This document shows, one piece after another, positions 1 to 7,096 of a DNA stretch of 12,341 nt. Within the stretch, counting starts at the first letter, position 1; the number at the start of each line of letters is the position of its first letter. Source of the stretch: Treponema sp. (GTDB taxonomy: Bacteria; Spirochaetota; Spirochaetia; Treponematales; Breznakiellaceae); the NCBI GenBank assembly GCA_031266635.1, contig JAISAN010000179.1, positions 1 to 12,341 on the forward strand, in the 5' to 3' direction. The notes below the pieces were generated by a model that saw nothing but the letters and a program-made list of their open reading frames with translations, made no database searches and had not been told where the DNA came from. Made by a program: the position numbers and the translations under genes.

Positions 1-818
1 ACAAAGAGACATACCTTTCCGATGGAAGCGGAGGTAAAATATTCGAGAAAAGGGCTGGCGAAGCCCATAAGCAGGGCGCCGTAAAGCGCGCCGGTAAGGC
101 TCCCGATTCCCCCAAGGACCACTACCAGAAAACTGTCCACAATGTAGTTCTGCCCTGTGGATGGGCCGATAGACCCCAGCAGGGCTACCATACTGCCCGC
201 AATTCCCGCCAGGCCGGAACCGAATACAAAGGTCATGGTATCGATCCGCCGGGTGTTAATGCCCATACAGCCTGACATGGGCCGGAGCTGCATCACCGCC
301 TGCATTTGCCGGCCAATCCGGCTCCGGTACAGGATCAGGACCAGGGCGCCCAGAATGGCGAAGGCCACAAAAAAGATAAAGATCCGGGTATAGGGAATTC
401 GGATCCCCATAACCATCAGCCCTCCCTTCAAAATTTCCGGGGTCGCCACATCCACATTACTGGCCCCAAAAACATTGCGGGCGAATTCCTGGAGTACCAG
501 ACTTAATCCCCAGGTGGCCAGAATACTGCCGTAGGGGTTGCCGTAGAGGCGGCGGATAAGAAGCCGTTCCGCGGCCCAGCCCGCCAGACCTGCCGCGGCA
601 AAGGCCAGGGGTATGGACAAAAAATACGCTCCCCCCGGAGAGGCGGGGAGCAGTTTCTGCAGCAGGTGGCTGGTGTAGGCTCCCAGCATGAGAAATTCCC
701 CGTGGGCGAAATTCGTAATACCCATCATGCCGAAGGTGATCGTAAGGCCCAGGGCGATGAGTAAAAATATAGACGCCAGACTCAGGCCGTTAACCAGTTG
801 GGTAAGGAATACGCCCAT
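1..818 (-). CDS. urtB: Urea ABC transporter permease UrtB (3' end cut by window edge)
   Basis: One of two inner-membrane permease subunits of the ATP-driven high-affinity urea importer of the branched-chain amino acid transporter family. From the start at 818 I read 272 codons with no stop, running off the left edge. UrtB proteins are somewhat longer, so a short C-terminal piece is missing. The protein is a run of hydrophobic segments. Family-typical stretches are ALGLTITFGMMGITNFAHGE (22-41), a GPSTGQNYIVDSF-like segment (218-230), and VVLGGIGSLTGALYGALLMG (233-252), the cytoplasmic loop that contacts the ATPases. LivH is the related alternative; the UrtB-like wording and the neighbouring urtA and urease favour urea. 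AGGAGG at 826-831 overlaps the urtA stop and lies 7 bases from the ATG, so the gene is translated directly after urtA. urtC, D and E are expected to the left. Confidence 0.9.
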   Translation of the reverse strand, partial: MGVFLTQLVNGLSLASIFLLIALGLTITFGMMGITNFAHGEFLMLGAYTSHLLQKLLPASPGGAYFLSIPLAFAAAGLAGWAAERLLIRRLYGNPYGSILATWGLSLVLQEFARNVFGASNVDVATPEILKGGLMVMGIRIPYTRIFIFFVAFAILGALVLILYRSRIGRQMQAVMQLRPMSGCMGINTRRIDTMTFVFGSGLAGIAGSMVALLGSIGPSTGQNYIVDSFLVVVLGGIGSLTGALYGALLMGFASPFLEYFTSASIGKVCLF

Positions 819-829
819 GAAAAATCCTC

Positions 830-1999
830 CTATTTTAACAGGGCCGGAAAGGGTTCCGGCACTACCGGGCCGCTGGTCCTCCAGACCACTTCAAACTGGC
901 CCGAAGGCAGGGCCCTGCCGATCTGGACAATTTTGCGGGTGTGATTATTCGACGGTTCAATAGTAACCAGTCCTTCAGGGGCCTGCCAGGAAACACCCTT
1001 GAGGGCCTCCCGCACCTTGCCGGTATCAAAGGTCCCGGCCTTTTTCACCCCCTCGGCCCAGAGGTAGACGCCGAAGTACCCCGCCTCGATAGGATCATCG
1101 GTCATCCGGTTCGCTCCGTATTTTGCCTTAAACCGCTGAATCCAGGCGGCGTTTTCCGGCGTTTCCATGCTCATAAAATAATTCCACGCCGCGTAATGTC
1201 CCGCCATGTTATCCGTGCCGATACCCGCCAGTTCTTCCTCGGCGACGGAGAAGGACATGACGGGGATCTGATCCGCGCTAATCCCCGCGGCTTTTAGCTG
1301 CTTAAAAAAAGCCACGTTGCTGTCTCCGTTCAGGGTATTCAGGATCGTTTCGGGCCGCAGCTCCAGAATCCGGGCTACCACCGTGGTATAATCCGCGTGG
1401 CCCAGGGGCGTGTATTCTTCGGCGATGGCCTGCCCTCCCTCAGCGGCGAGCTGGGCTTTGATGATCTGGTTGGCGGTCCGGGGGAACACATAATCGGAGC
1501 CCAGAAGGAAGAAGCGCCGCTTGCCCTCCCCCAGCAGCCAGCTTACCGCGGGCATGATCTGCTGATTGGGAGCCGCGCCGGTATAGATAATATTCGGCGA
1601 GGCTTCAAGCCCTTCGTACTGGACGGGATAGAAAAGCAGATGGTCCAATTCCTCAAAAACCGGCAGCACCGCCTTGCGGGACGCGGAGGTCCAGCAGCCG
1701 AAGACTACCGAAACCTTATCGCTCCGAATCAGTTTCTCCGCCTTTTCGGCAAAGGTAGGCCAGTCGGAAGCGCCGTCTTCGACCACCGGGACGATCCGGC
1801 TGCCCAGGAGCCCTCCGGCGGCGTTGATCTCCTCAATGGCAAGGAGGGATGCGTCACGGACGGCAACTTCGGAAATAGACATGGTTCCACTCAGGGAGTG
1901 GAGGATGCCAACCTTGACGGTCTTTTCTCCCTGGCCGCATCCGGCAAAGACCAGGGCCGCGGCAAAGGCGGCGGCAACGGTGATACGATGTATCTTCAT
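830..1999 (-). CDS. urtA: Urea ABC transporter substrate-binding lipoprotein UrtA
   Basis: Extracytoplasmic receptor that captures urea (or short-chain amides) and delivers it to UrtB/UrtC. The 389-residue protein begins with a lipoprotein signal (charged MKIHR, hydrophobic AAAFAAALVF) ending in FAGC with Cys21 as the predicted lipid-anchor site. After it come family-typical UrtA segments: GILHSLSGTMSISE (31-44), GCWTSASRKAVLPVFE (101-116), LLFYPVQYEGLE (121-132), GSDYVFPRTAN (167-177), GDSNVAFF (225-232) and MAGHYAAWNYF (265-275). This wording separates UrtA from ordinary leucine/isoleucine-binding proteins. The frame is open upstream to an ATG at 2083, but the start at 1999 is chosen because it opens the signal peptide and has GAGGAG 5 bases upstream. 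It lies 300 bases after ureC and directly before urtB. Phe at -3 of the lipobox is non-canonical but tolerated in spirochaetes. Confidence 0.93.
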   Translation of the reverse strand: MKIHRITVAAAFAAALVFAGCGQGEKTVKVGILHSLSGTMSISEVAVRDASLLAIEEINAAGGLLGSRIVPVVEDGASDWPTFAEKAEKLIRSDKVSVVFGCWTSASRKAVLPVFEELDHLLFYPVQYEGLEASPNIIYTGAAPNQQIMPAVSWLLGEGKRRFFLLGSDYVFPRTANQIIKAQLAAEGGQAIAEEYTPLGHADYTTVVARILELRPETILNTLNGDSNVAFFKQLKAAGISADQIPVMSFSVAEEELAGIGTDNMAGHYAAWNYFMSMETPENAAWIQRFKAKYGANRMTDDPIEAGYFGVYLWAEGVKKAGTFDTGKVREALKGVSWQAPEGLVTIEPSNNHTRKIVQIGRALPSGQFEVVWRTSGPVVPEPFPALLK

Positions 2000-2004
2000 A
2001 GTTT

Positions 2005-2010
2005 CTCCTC
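2005..2010 (-). promoter_or_regulatory. Ribosome binding site deciding the urtA start
   Basis: On the minus strand GAGGAG lies 5 bases before the ATG at 1999. The alternative upstream ATG at 2083 would add 28 residues ahead of an otherwise textbook lipoprotein signal, so this site supports the shorter product. Confidence 0.7.
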
Positions 2011-2257
2011 TCTTGTTGACGGGACGGCGGCATGACCGCTTTCCAGCCGTAGTTTGAGAAATAATATGCAGAATCCGTACCAAGTGGATTAAAAAACCAA
2101 CGTTTTTTTCGGAAACCTTCTTTTTTTTGAAAAAATCCGTAAATTTAAAGCATTAGGACGAAAAGATCACAATTTTAGAGGATATAATTCCGAAAAAATC
2201 ATACATAAACGTAAGATTAAAAAAACAAAGATACAAAAATGTCGCTTTCCGGTATTT

Positions 2258-2296
2258 GAGGCTGTTCCAAAACCCGGTTGGTTTTGAAACAACCTC
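2258..2296 (-). terminator. Strong stem-loop immediately after ureC (terminator or mRNA stabiliser)
   Basis: On the minus strand 2296-2280 pairs with 2274-2258 over 17 base pairs, two of them G-U, around a 5-base loop. It begins 3 bases after the ureC stop codon. No run of T follows the stem on either strand, so it is not a textbook intrinsic terminator. It could be a Rho-assisted or weak terminator, a 3'-end stabiliser that sets ureABC above urtAB, or a copy of a dispersed palindromic repeat. The structure is certain from sequence; the role is inference. Confidence 0.6.
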
Positions 2297-2299
2297 ATT

Positions 2300-4018
2300 T
2301 CAAAAAAGATTGTAGAGCTGGGCCAGGGCCAGCTTTTTCGCCGGTTTGGAATCAATGCGGACCCCGTCAAGCTTAACCTCGTAGGTTTCACTGTTCACAT
2401 CGATCGTTGGGGTGGCGTTATTAAAACGCATATCTTTTTTGGAAATGCTCCGGCATCCTTCCACCGGGAGGACCCGTTTTTGGAGTCCCAGTTTTTCCGC
2501 GACCCCTTCCTCCGCGGCGATTTTCGATATAAAGGTAACGCAGGTACGGTACTTTGCCTTTCCCGCGGCGCCGAACATGGGCCGGTAAAAAACCGGCTGG
2601 GGAGTGGGGATGGAAGCGTTGGGGTCTCCCATCTTCGCGGCGATGATCATCCCCCCCTTGATAATAATTTCGGGCCTGACCCCAAAAAAAGCGGGGTTCC
2701 AGAGTACCAGATCCGCGATTTTGCCCTTTTCCACAGACCCCGTATAAGGGGCAATTCCGTGGGTAAGGGCGGGGTTTATCGTATATTTGGCAATGTACCT
2801 CTTGACCCGGTAATTGTCGCTGCCGCCGGCGTCCTCCGCCAGCGGGCCCCGTTCCTTTTTCATTTTGTCCGCGGTCTGCCAGGTTCGGATGATAACTTCC
2901 CCTACCCGCCCCATGGCCTGGGAATCGGAACTCATCATGCTGAAGACTCCCATGTCGTGGAGTACATCTTCGGCGGCGATAGTCTCGGGGCGGATCCGGG
3001 AATCGGCGAAGGCCAGATCCTCGGGGATTTTTTTGTCCAGGTGGTGGCAGACCATGAGCATATCCAGATGTTCATCCAGGGTGTTGACCGTGAAGGGCAT
3101 GGTAGGATTAGTGGACGAGGGCAGCACATTGGGAAAAGCCGCGGCCCTGATAATGTCCGGCGCGTGACCGCCTCCGGCTCCTTCGGTGTGGTAGGTGTGG
3201 ATAGTCCGCCCCGCAATGGCGTTCAACGTATCCTCCACAAAACCCGCCTCGTTGAGGGTGTCGGTATGAATCGCCACCTGAACATCGTACATATCAGCAA
3301 CCCGCAGGGCCGCGTCGATGACCGCCGGGGTGGCTCCCCAGTCCTCGTGGATCTTGAGCCCCATAGCTCCGGCCCGGATCTGCTCAATCAAAGGGGCTTG
3401 GGAGGAACAGTTTCCCTTACCCAGAAAGCCCAGGTTCATGGGGTATTCTTCGGCGGCCTTCAGCATCATCCCCATATTCCAGGGACCGGGGACGCAGGTG
3501 GTGGCGTTGGTTCCGTCCGCCGGGCCCGTACCGCCGCCGATCATGGTGGTAATCCCCGAATAGAGGGCCGTATCGATCTGCTGGGGAGAGATAAAATGGA
3601 TATGGGTATCAATGCCCCCGGCGCTTACAATGAGCCCTTCCCCGGCCAGGGCTTCCGTGGAAGCTCCCACCACCATGCCCGGCGTAACCCCGTCCATAAT
3701 ATCGGGATTCCCCGCCTTGCCGATGCCGGCGATCTTCCCGTCTTTGATCCCGATGTCGGCCTTATAAATGCCGGTATAATCGACAATCACCGCGTTGGTA
3801 ATCACCAAATCCAGATCCCCTCCGGCGCTGGTGGTATTGGCGGACTGGCCCATGCCGTCCCGAATGGTTTTTCCCCCGCCAAACTTGATCTCGTCCCCGT
3901 AAACGGTACAGTCTCTTTCAATCTCGATGATCAGATCCGTATCGGCCAGCCGAAGCCGGTCCCCCGTAGTGGGGCCGAACATCGCGGCGTAACTTTTGCC
4001 GGATATGCGATGGGCCAT
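2300..4018 (-). CDS. ureC: Urease alpha subunit UreC (catalytic, nickel-binding)
   Basis: Catalytic subunit of cytoplasmic urease, hydrolysing urea to ammonia and carbamate (then CO2). The 572-residue length matches the family. Every active-site residue is present at +5 relative to Klebsiella numbering: His139 and His141 (in GIDTHIHFISPQQ), Lys222 to be carbamylated and bridge the two nickels (GLKIHEDWG), His251, His277, flap Cys324 and His325 (MVCHHL), Arg341 and Asp365 (MMSSDSQAMGR). The enzyme therefore looks fully active. AGGAGG lies 5 bases before the ATG and 11 bases separate it from ureB, so ureA, ureB and ureC are one transcription unit. No nickel-insertion genes (ureD/H, E, F, G) follow it; urtA does. 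The strand opposite shows a long open frame (2480-4033), which is an artefact of codon bias. Confidence 0.98.
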   Translation of the reverse strand: MAHRISGKSYAAMFGPTTGDRLRLADTDLIIEIERDCTVYGDEIKFGGGKTIRDGMGQSANTTSAGGDLDLVITNAVIVDYTGIYKADIGIKDGKIAGIGKAGNPDIMDGVTPGMVVGASTEALAGEGLIVSAGGIDTHIHFISPQQIDTALYSGITTMIGGGTGPADGTNATTCVPGPWNMGMMLKAAEEYPMNLGFLGKGNCSSQAPLIEQIRAGAMGLKIHEDWGATPAVIDAALRVADMYDVQVAIHTDTLNEAGFVEDTLNAIAGRTIHTYHTEGAGGGHAPDIIRAAAFPNVLPSSTNPTMPFTVNTLDEHLDMLMVCHHLDKKIPEDLAFADSRIRPETIAAEDVLHDMGVFSMMSSDSQAMGRVGEVIIRTWQTADKMKKERGPLAEDAGGSDNYRVKRYIAKYTINPALTHGIAPYTGSVEKGKIADLVLWNPAFFGVRPEIIIKGGMIIAAKMGDPNASIPTPQPVFYRPMFGAAGKAKYRTCVTFISKIAAEEGVAEKLGLQKRVLPVEGCRSISKKDMRFNNATPTIDVNSETYEVKLDGVRIDSKPAKKLALAQLYNLF

Positions 4019-4029
4019 TTCCGCCTCCT

Positions 4030-4416
4030 TTAGTGGGCATCGCCCTTCTTAATTTCTTCGATGAAGCCCCGCAGCCGGGCCTTTTCCAGGGAAGCCGCCA
4101 GGGAACCGGCGTTTGCCTGATCTTCCGTAAGGCCGTTCAGCCCGAAAAAGCGCTTCCGTCCCCCGGCCTCTGTCAGAATCACCGTCCGGGTTTCCCCCGG
4201 CTCAAAACGCACCGAGGTTCCCGAAGGAATGTCCAGCCGCATACCGAAGGCGGCTTTCCGGTCAAAACGCAGGAAACGGTTTACCTCAAAAAAATGAAAA
4301 TGGGAGCCCACCTGAACCGGCCGATCCCCGGTATTGGAAACCCAGAGGCTCAGGGTCCTCCGGCCCTCGTTCAGGACAATTTCTTTGTGATAAACAAAAA
4401 GTTCGCCCGGTACCAT
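4030..4416 (-). CDS. ureB: Urease beta subunit UreB
   Basis: Structural subunit of urease that packs on UreC and helps to hold the mobile active-site flap. At 128 residues it has the usual beta-subunit core plus a modest charged C-terminal tail. Recognisable segments are MVPGELF at the start, VSNTGDRPVQVGSHFHFFEV (26-45), and GMRLDIPSGTSVRFEPGETR (58-77). A GG..RFFGLNGLTED stretch (85-99) corresponds to the family's conserved glycine-asparagine turn. It starts 9 bases after ureA, with a G-rich stretch (GGGGG) upstream of the ATG, and ends 11 bases before ureC. It is a separate gene rather than fused to ureA as in Helicobacter. Confidence 0.97.
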   Translation of the reverse strand: MVPGELFVYHKEIVLNEGRRTLSLWVSNTGDRPVQVGSHFHFFEVNRFLRFDRKAAFGMRLDIPSGTSVRFEPGETRTVILTEAGGRKRFFGLNGLTEDQANAGSLAASLEKARLRGFIEEIKKGDAH

Positions 4417-4425
4417 AGCGCCCCC

Positions 4426-4734
4426 TTATATCTTTTTGACAGGATCGTGGACGGTAACCAGTTTGGTACCATCGGGAAAGGTAGCCTCAATCTGAACCTC
4501 CCGGATCATTTCGGGAACCCCTTCCATTACATCGGCGGCGCTGAGAATCCGCGTCCCCGCCTCCATCAGTTCCGCCACGGTTTTGCCGTCCCTGGCATAT
4601 TCCAGCAGTTCCGAGCTGATCAGGGCCACCGACTCCGGGTAGTTCAGCTTCAAGCCCCGGCTTTTCCGCTGTTTCGCCAGCTCCCCGGCAGTATGGAGCA
4701 TCAGTTTTTCCATGTCCTTGGGCGTCAATCTCAT
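4426..4734 (-). CDS. ureA: Urease gamma subunit UreA
   Basis: Smallest structural subunit of urease, 102 residues from the start chosen here, matching the roughly 100-residue family length. Hallmarks are LTPKDMEKLMLHTAGELAKQ (3-22), GLKLNYPESVALIS (27-40), DGKTVAELM (49-57) and the C-terminal FPDGTKLVTVHDP (86-98). The frame continues upstream to an ATG at 4788, but those 18 extra residues are not part of the family. The ATG at 4734 has GGGAGGA 7 bases upstream. First gene of ureABC on the minus strand, divergent from pncA across a 174-base control region. A TTGACA -35 box at 4808-4803 probably drives the operon. Confidence 0.97.
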   Translation of the reverse strand: MRLTPKDMEKLMLHTAGELAKQRKSRGLKLNYPESVALISSELLEYARDGKTVAELMEAGTRILSAADVMEGVPEMIREVQIEATFPDGTKLVTVHDPVKKI

Positions 4735-4741
4735 GGCAAAA

Positions 4742-4748
4742 TCCTCCC
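4742..4748 (-). promoter_or_regulatory. Ribosome binding site deciding the ureA start
   Basis: On the minus strand GGGAGGA ends 7 bases before the ATG at 4734. No comparable site precedes the in-frame ATG at 4788, which would also fall within or upstream of the predicted promoter -10 box. Confidence 0.7.
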
Positions 4749-4779
4749 GCAATCTTCCATCCCTCAAGGGGCAAAAAAA

Positions 4780-4808
4780 GTGAAACACAGGGAAGCGGAA
4801 ACTGTCAA
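4780..4808 (-). promoter_or_regulatory. Candidate sigma-70-type promoter for ureABC
   Basis: On the minus strand a perfect TTGACA (4808-4803) is followed after 17 bases by TTTCAC (4785-4780), a poor -10 (3 of 6). Transcription would begin near 4773, giving a leader of about 39 bases before ureA. The excellent -35 with a weak -10 is a pattern often seen at activator-dependent promoters. No convincing sigma-54 site (GG and GC at the right spacing) was found in this spacer. Confidence 0.4.
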
Positions 4809-4863
4809 GGGCGAAATTTTTTTACCTTCTTTTTCTCTCTTTTTGCAACTCCGTAATTTCCCC

Positions 4864-4892
4864 TTGTCCCCGGCCGTCCCGCTTGTTATGAT
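4864..4892 (+). promoter_or_regulatory. Candidate extended -10 promoter for the pncA operon
   Basis: TTGTCC (4864-4869) is followed after exactly 17 bases by TATGAT (4887-4892), preceded by the extended element TGT (4884-4886 is TGT). Transcription would begin near 4898-4900, so the leader is only about 10 bases and starts at the Shine-Dalgarno sequence. This rules out the in-frame ATG at 4888, which lies inside the -10 box, and supports the pncA start at 4909. Confidence 0.5.
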
Positions 4893-4908
4893 AAAAAAAG
4901 GAGTATCC

Positions 4909-5625
4909 ATGATTGCCAAAATCAGCAAGACCCTTCTCCTGGAAATTGACGTTCAAAACGATTTCTGCCCTTCCTACGTTTCCCTTTCCGGCGAAAAATA
5001 CCCCGCCGGGGCTCTGGCGGTAAACCGGGGGGATGAAGTTATCGGGCCGCTTAACGCGCTGGCGGCGGCGTTTGCCGCGGCGGGGGGCCGGGTGGCGGCT
5101 ACCCAGGACTGGCATCCCGGGGGACACGTTTCCTTTGCCTCCGCCCACCGGGAGAAAAAGCCGGGGGACCTGATCGATCTTCCCCCGGATACGGCCGCGG
5201 GAACCGCGGAACTCAGGGCTCAGGTTCTTTGGCCGGATCACTGCGTCCAGGGGAGCCGGGGGGCGGAGTTTCACGAAAAACTGGACCTTCGGCCGGTAAA
5301 CCTGATCGTCCGCAAGGGCTTCCGTTCCGGCCTGGATTCTTATTCGGCTTTTTTTGAAAATGACCGGAAAACCCCCACCGGGCTTGAGGGCTGGCTTCGG
5401 GGCCTGGGTATAACAAGAGTTATACTGGGGGGGCTGGCCACGGATTACTGCGTATATTACAGCGCCCTGGACGCCCGGCGGCTCGGATTTGAAACCGCCG
5501 TTCTTACCGACGCGGTCCGGGGGGTGGATTATCCCGAAGGCTCGGTGGAAAAGGCCCTGGACGAAATGAAGACCCAGGGGATCGGCCTTTGCCGTTCCGG
5601 GGACATACTCCGGGAGCTTCTATAA
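4909..5625 (+). CDS. pncA: Nicotinamidase PncA
   Basis: Cytoplasmic cysteine hydrolase of the isochorismatase fold converting nicotinamide to nicotinate and ammonia, the first step of deamidating NAD salvage. In the 238-residue product the triad is Asp14 (EIDVQNDF), Lys136 (VRKGFRSGLDSYSAF) and nucleophile Cys181 (GGLATDYCV). The metal site is Asp67, His69 and His73 (TQDWHPGGH). WPDHCVQGSRGAEF (108-121) is a nicotinamidase signature that separates it from general isochorismatases. The frame is open far upstream, antisense to ureA and ureB, but real coding starts at 4909 with AAGGAG at 4898-4903. Its stop overlaps the pncB start (TAATG). Some homologues also cleave pyrazinamide. It heads a plus-strand gene cluster divergent from urease. 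Confidence 0.95.
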   Translation: MIAKISKTLLLEIDVQNDFCPSYVSLSGEKYPAGALAVNRGDEVIGPLNALAAAFAAAGGRVAATQDWHPGGHVSFASAHREKKPGDLIDLPPDTAAGTAELRAQVLWPDHCVQGSRGAEFHEKLDLRPVNLIVRKGFRSGLDSYSAFFENDRKTPTGLEGWLRGLGITRVILGGLATDYCVYYSALDARRLGFETAVLTDAVRGVDYPEGSVEKALDEMKTQGIGLCRSGDILRELL

Positions 5626-7094
5626 TGAGCGGCGCCCCCATATCCGATTCCGCCAGTTCGGCCCTTTTTACCGATTTTTATTCCCTCACCATGGCCCAGG
5701 GGTATTGGAAAAAAAATATCAACCACCGGGCGATTTTTGAAATGTTTTTCCGCCGTCAGCCCTTCGACGGCGGCTTTACGATCTTTGCGGGCCTGGGAAC
5801 CATGATCGAAAAGCTGCAAAGTTTTTCTTTTTCGGAAAGTGATATAGAGTACCTTCGCGGCCTGGGCGGTTTTGAGGAAGCTTTCCTCGATTACCTCAGG
5901 GGCTTTCATTTTTCCGGGTCCCTGCTGGCTTTTGATGAGGGAACGGCGGCCTTTCCCCTGGAACCGCTTGTCCGGGTGGACGGCGGACTCATTGAGTGTC
6001 AAATCATTGAGGGGATGCTGCTCAATACCATCAACTTCCAGAGCCTTATCGCCACCAAAGCCGCCAGGGTCTGGCTCGCCTCGGGGAAGGGCTCCATCAT
6101 GGAGTTCGGCCTCCGCCGGGCCCAGGGGTACGACGGGGCCATGTCCGCTTCCCGGGCCGCCTATATTGGCGGCGCGGCGGGGACTTCCAACACCCTGGCG
6201 GGGAAACAATTCGGCATCCCCGTACTGGGCACCATGGCCCATTCCTGGGTTATGGCCTTCCCCACTGAAGAAGAAGCTTTCCGGGCCTATGCGGAACTGT
6301 ACCCCAGCCGGACCATTTTTCTTATAGATACCTACAATACCTTAAAAAGCGGGGTCCTCAACGCCATCAAGGTGGGAAAAGAACTCATCTCGGCGGGGGA
6401 AAATTTCGGGGTCCGGCTGGATTCGGGGGACATCCAGTATCTTTCCGGGGAAGTCCGGCGGATCCTTGACGAGGCGGGGCTGAACCGGGCAACCATTACC
6501 GTATCCAACGATCTGGATGAATCGATCATTGAAGCCCTGGTAGCCAAAGGCGCGCCGGTCAACACCTGGGGGGTTGGCACCCGGATGGTAACCGGCGCTA
6601 CCGAGGCCGCCTTTACCGGGGTATACAAACTTGCCGCCCGGGAAAACGCCGAAGGAACCCTGATTCCGGTGATAAAATTTTCCGATAATCCCGAAAAAAC
6701 CACCACCCCCGGAATCAAGCAGGTCTGGCGGCTCAAGGACAGCCAGGACAAGGCGGTGGCGGATGTACTCTGCCTTGATGATCCGCATAATCCCGATCTT
6801 ATCGAAGAAGGAAAACGTTACGCCTTCTGGCACCCTTCGGCGGATTACCGGCATTTTTACCACGAAACCGGGGAGAAGGCCGAACCATTGCTCAAGCCCT
6901 GGCTTGAAAACGGAAAACTCATCTCCCCCCTGCCCTCCCTGGCGGAGATCCGGGCCCGGACCGAAGAAAATCTGGAATCCCTGGACTCCACGTATAAGCG
7001 GCTCCTCAATCCCCATGTATACAAGGTTTCGGTCAGTTCACGGCTCCGGGATCTCAAGCTGGAACTGATTAAAAATTATCTGGGGGATTTATAA
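5625..7094 (+). CDS. pncB: Nicotinate phosphoribosyltransferase PncB
   Basis: Transfers phosphoribosyl from PRPP to nicotinate, giving nicotinate mononucleotide (second step of the deamidating NAD salvage route), using ATP hydrolysis through a phosphohistidine. The 489-residue length fits the longer bacterial, archaeal and plant-type enzyme rather than the roughly 400-residue E. coli form. Signatures are TDFYSLTMAQGYW (16-28), MEFGLRRAQGYDG (159-171), the autophosphorylated His206 in GTMAHSWVMAF (202-212), IDTYNT (234-239), GVRLDSGD (262-269), SNDLDE (294-299) and the phosphate-binding GVGTRMVTG (316-324). A longer in-frame start at 5589 lies inside pncA. The ATG at 5625 is preferred: GGGAG is 8 bases upstream and the start shares one base with the pncA stop, implying translational coupling. 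It directly uses the product of PncA. Confidence 0.96.
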   Translation: MSGAPISDSASSALFTDFYSLTMAQGYWKKNINHRAIFEMFFRRQPFDGGFTIFAGLGTMIEKLQSFSFSESDIEYLRGLGGFEEAFLDYLRGFHFSGSLLAFDEGTAAFPLEPLVRVDGGLIECQIIEGMLLNTINFQSLIATKAARVWLASGKGSIMEFGLRRAQGYDGAMSASRAAYIGGAAGTSNTLAGKQFGIPVLGTMAHSWVMAFPTEEEAFRAYAELYPSRTIFLIDTYNTLKSGVLNAIKVGKELISAGENFGVRLDSGDIQYLSGEVRRILDEAGLNRATITVSNDLDESIIEALVAKGAPVNTWGVGTRMVTGATEAAFTGVYKLAARENAEGTLIPVIKFSDNPEKTTTPGIKQVWRLKDSQDKAVADVLCLDDPHNPDLIEEGKRYAFWHPSADYRHFYHETGEKAEPLLKPWLENGKLISPLPSLAEIRARTEENLESLDSTYKRLLNPHVYKVSVSSRLRDLKLELIKNYLGDL

Positions 7095-7096
7095 AT

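Larger units (their letters stand above)
2000..2299 (-). other. AT-rich spacer between ureC and urtA with weak promoter candidates
   Basis: No credible gene is seen here. On the minus strand it holds, in order, the stem-loop at 2296-2258, an AT-rich stretch with several runs of 6-8 A or T (about 2091-2136), and the urtA leader. Two weak promoter candidates could serve urtAB. One is TTGTTT (2228-2223), 19 bases, TATGAT (2203-2198). The other is a lone TATTAT -10-like box at 2066-2061 without a good -35. Neither is strong. The drop in GC compared with the flanking genes fits a regulatory spacer rather than decayed coding sequence. Confidence 0.4.

Noticed and set aside
2167..2391. 74-residue frame on the minus strand over the end of ureC and the spacer
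   Set aside because: It overlaps the ureC C-terminus in another frame and its tail is simply translated AT-rich DNA and hairpin.
2480..4033. 517-residue open frame on the plus strand opposite ureC
   Set aside because: It is exactly antisense to a gene with complete catalytic residues, is low-complexity and Gly/His/Arg-rich, has no recognised motif, and arises from the absence of stop codons opposite GC-biased codons.
4033..4908. Long N-terminal extension of the pncA frame
   Set aside because: It reads antisense through ureB and ureA. The nicotinamidase fold begins at the ATG 4909, which has a ribosome site and lies just after an extended -10 promoter.
6342..7016. Antisense frames opposite pncB (also 5529-6242) and similar ones opposite accD and fumA
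   Set aside because: Each is a shadow of a confidently identified gene, with no motif or ribosome site of its own.
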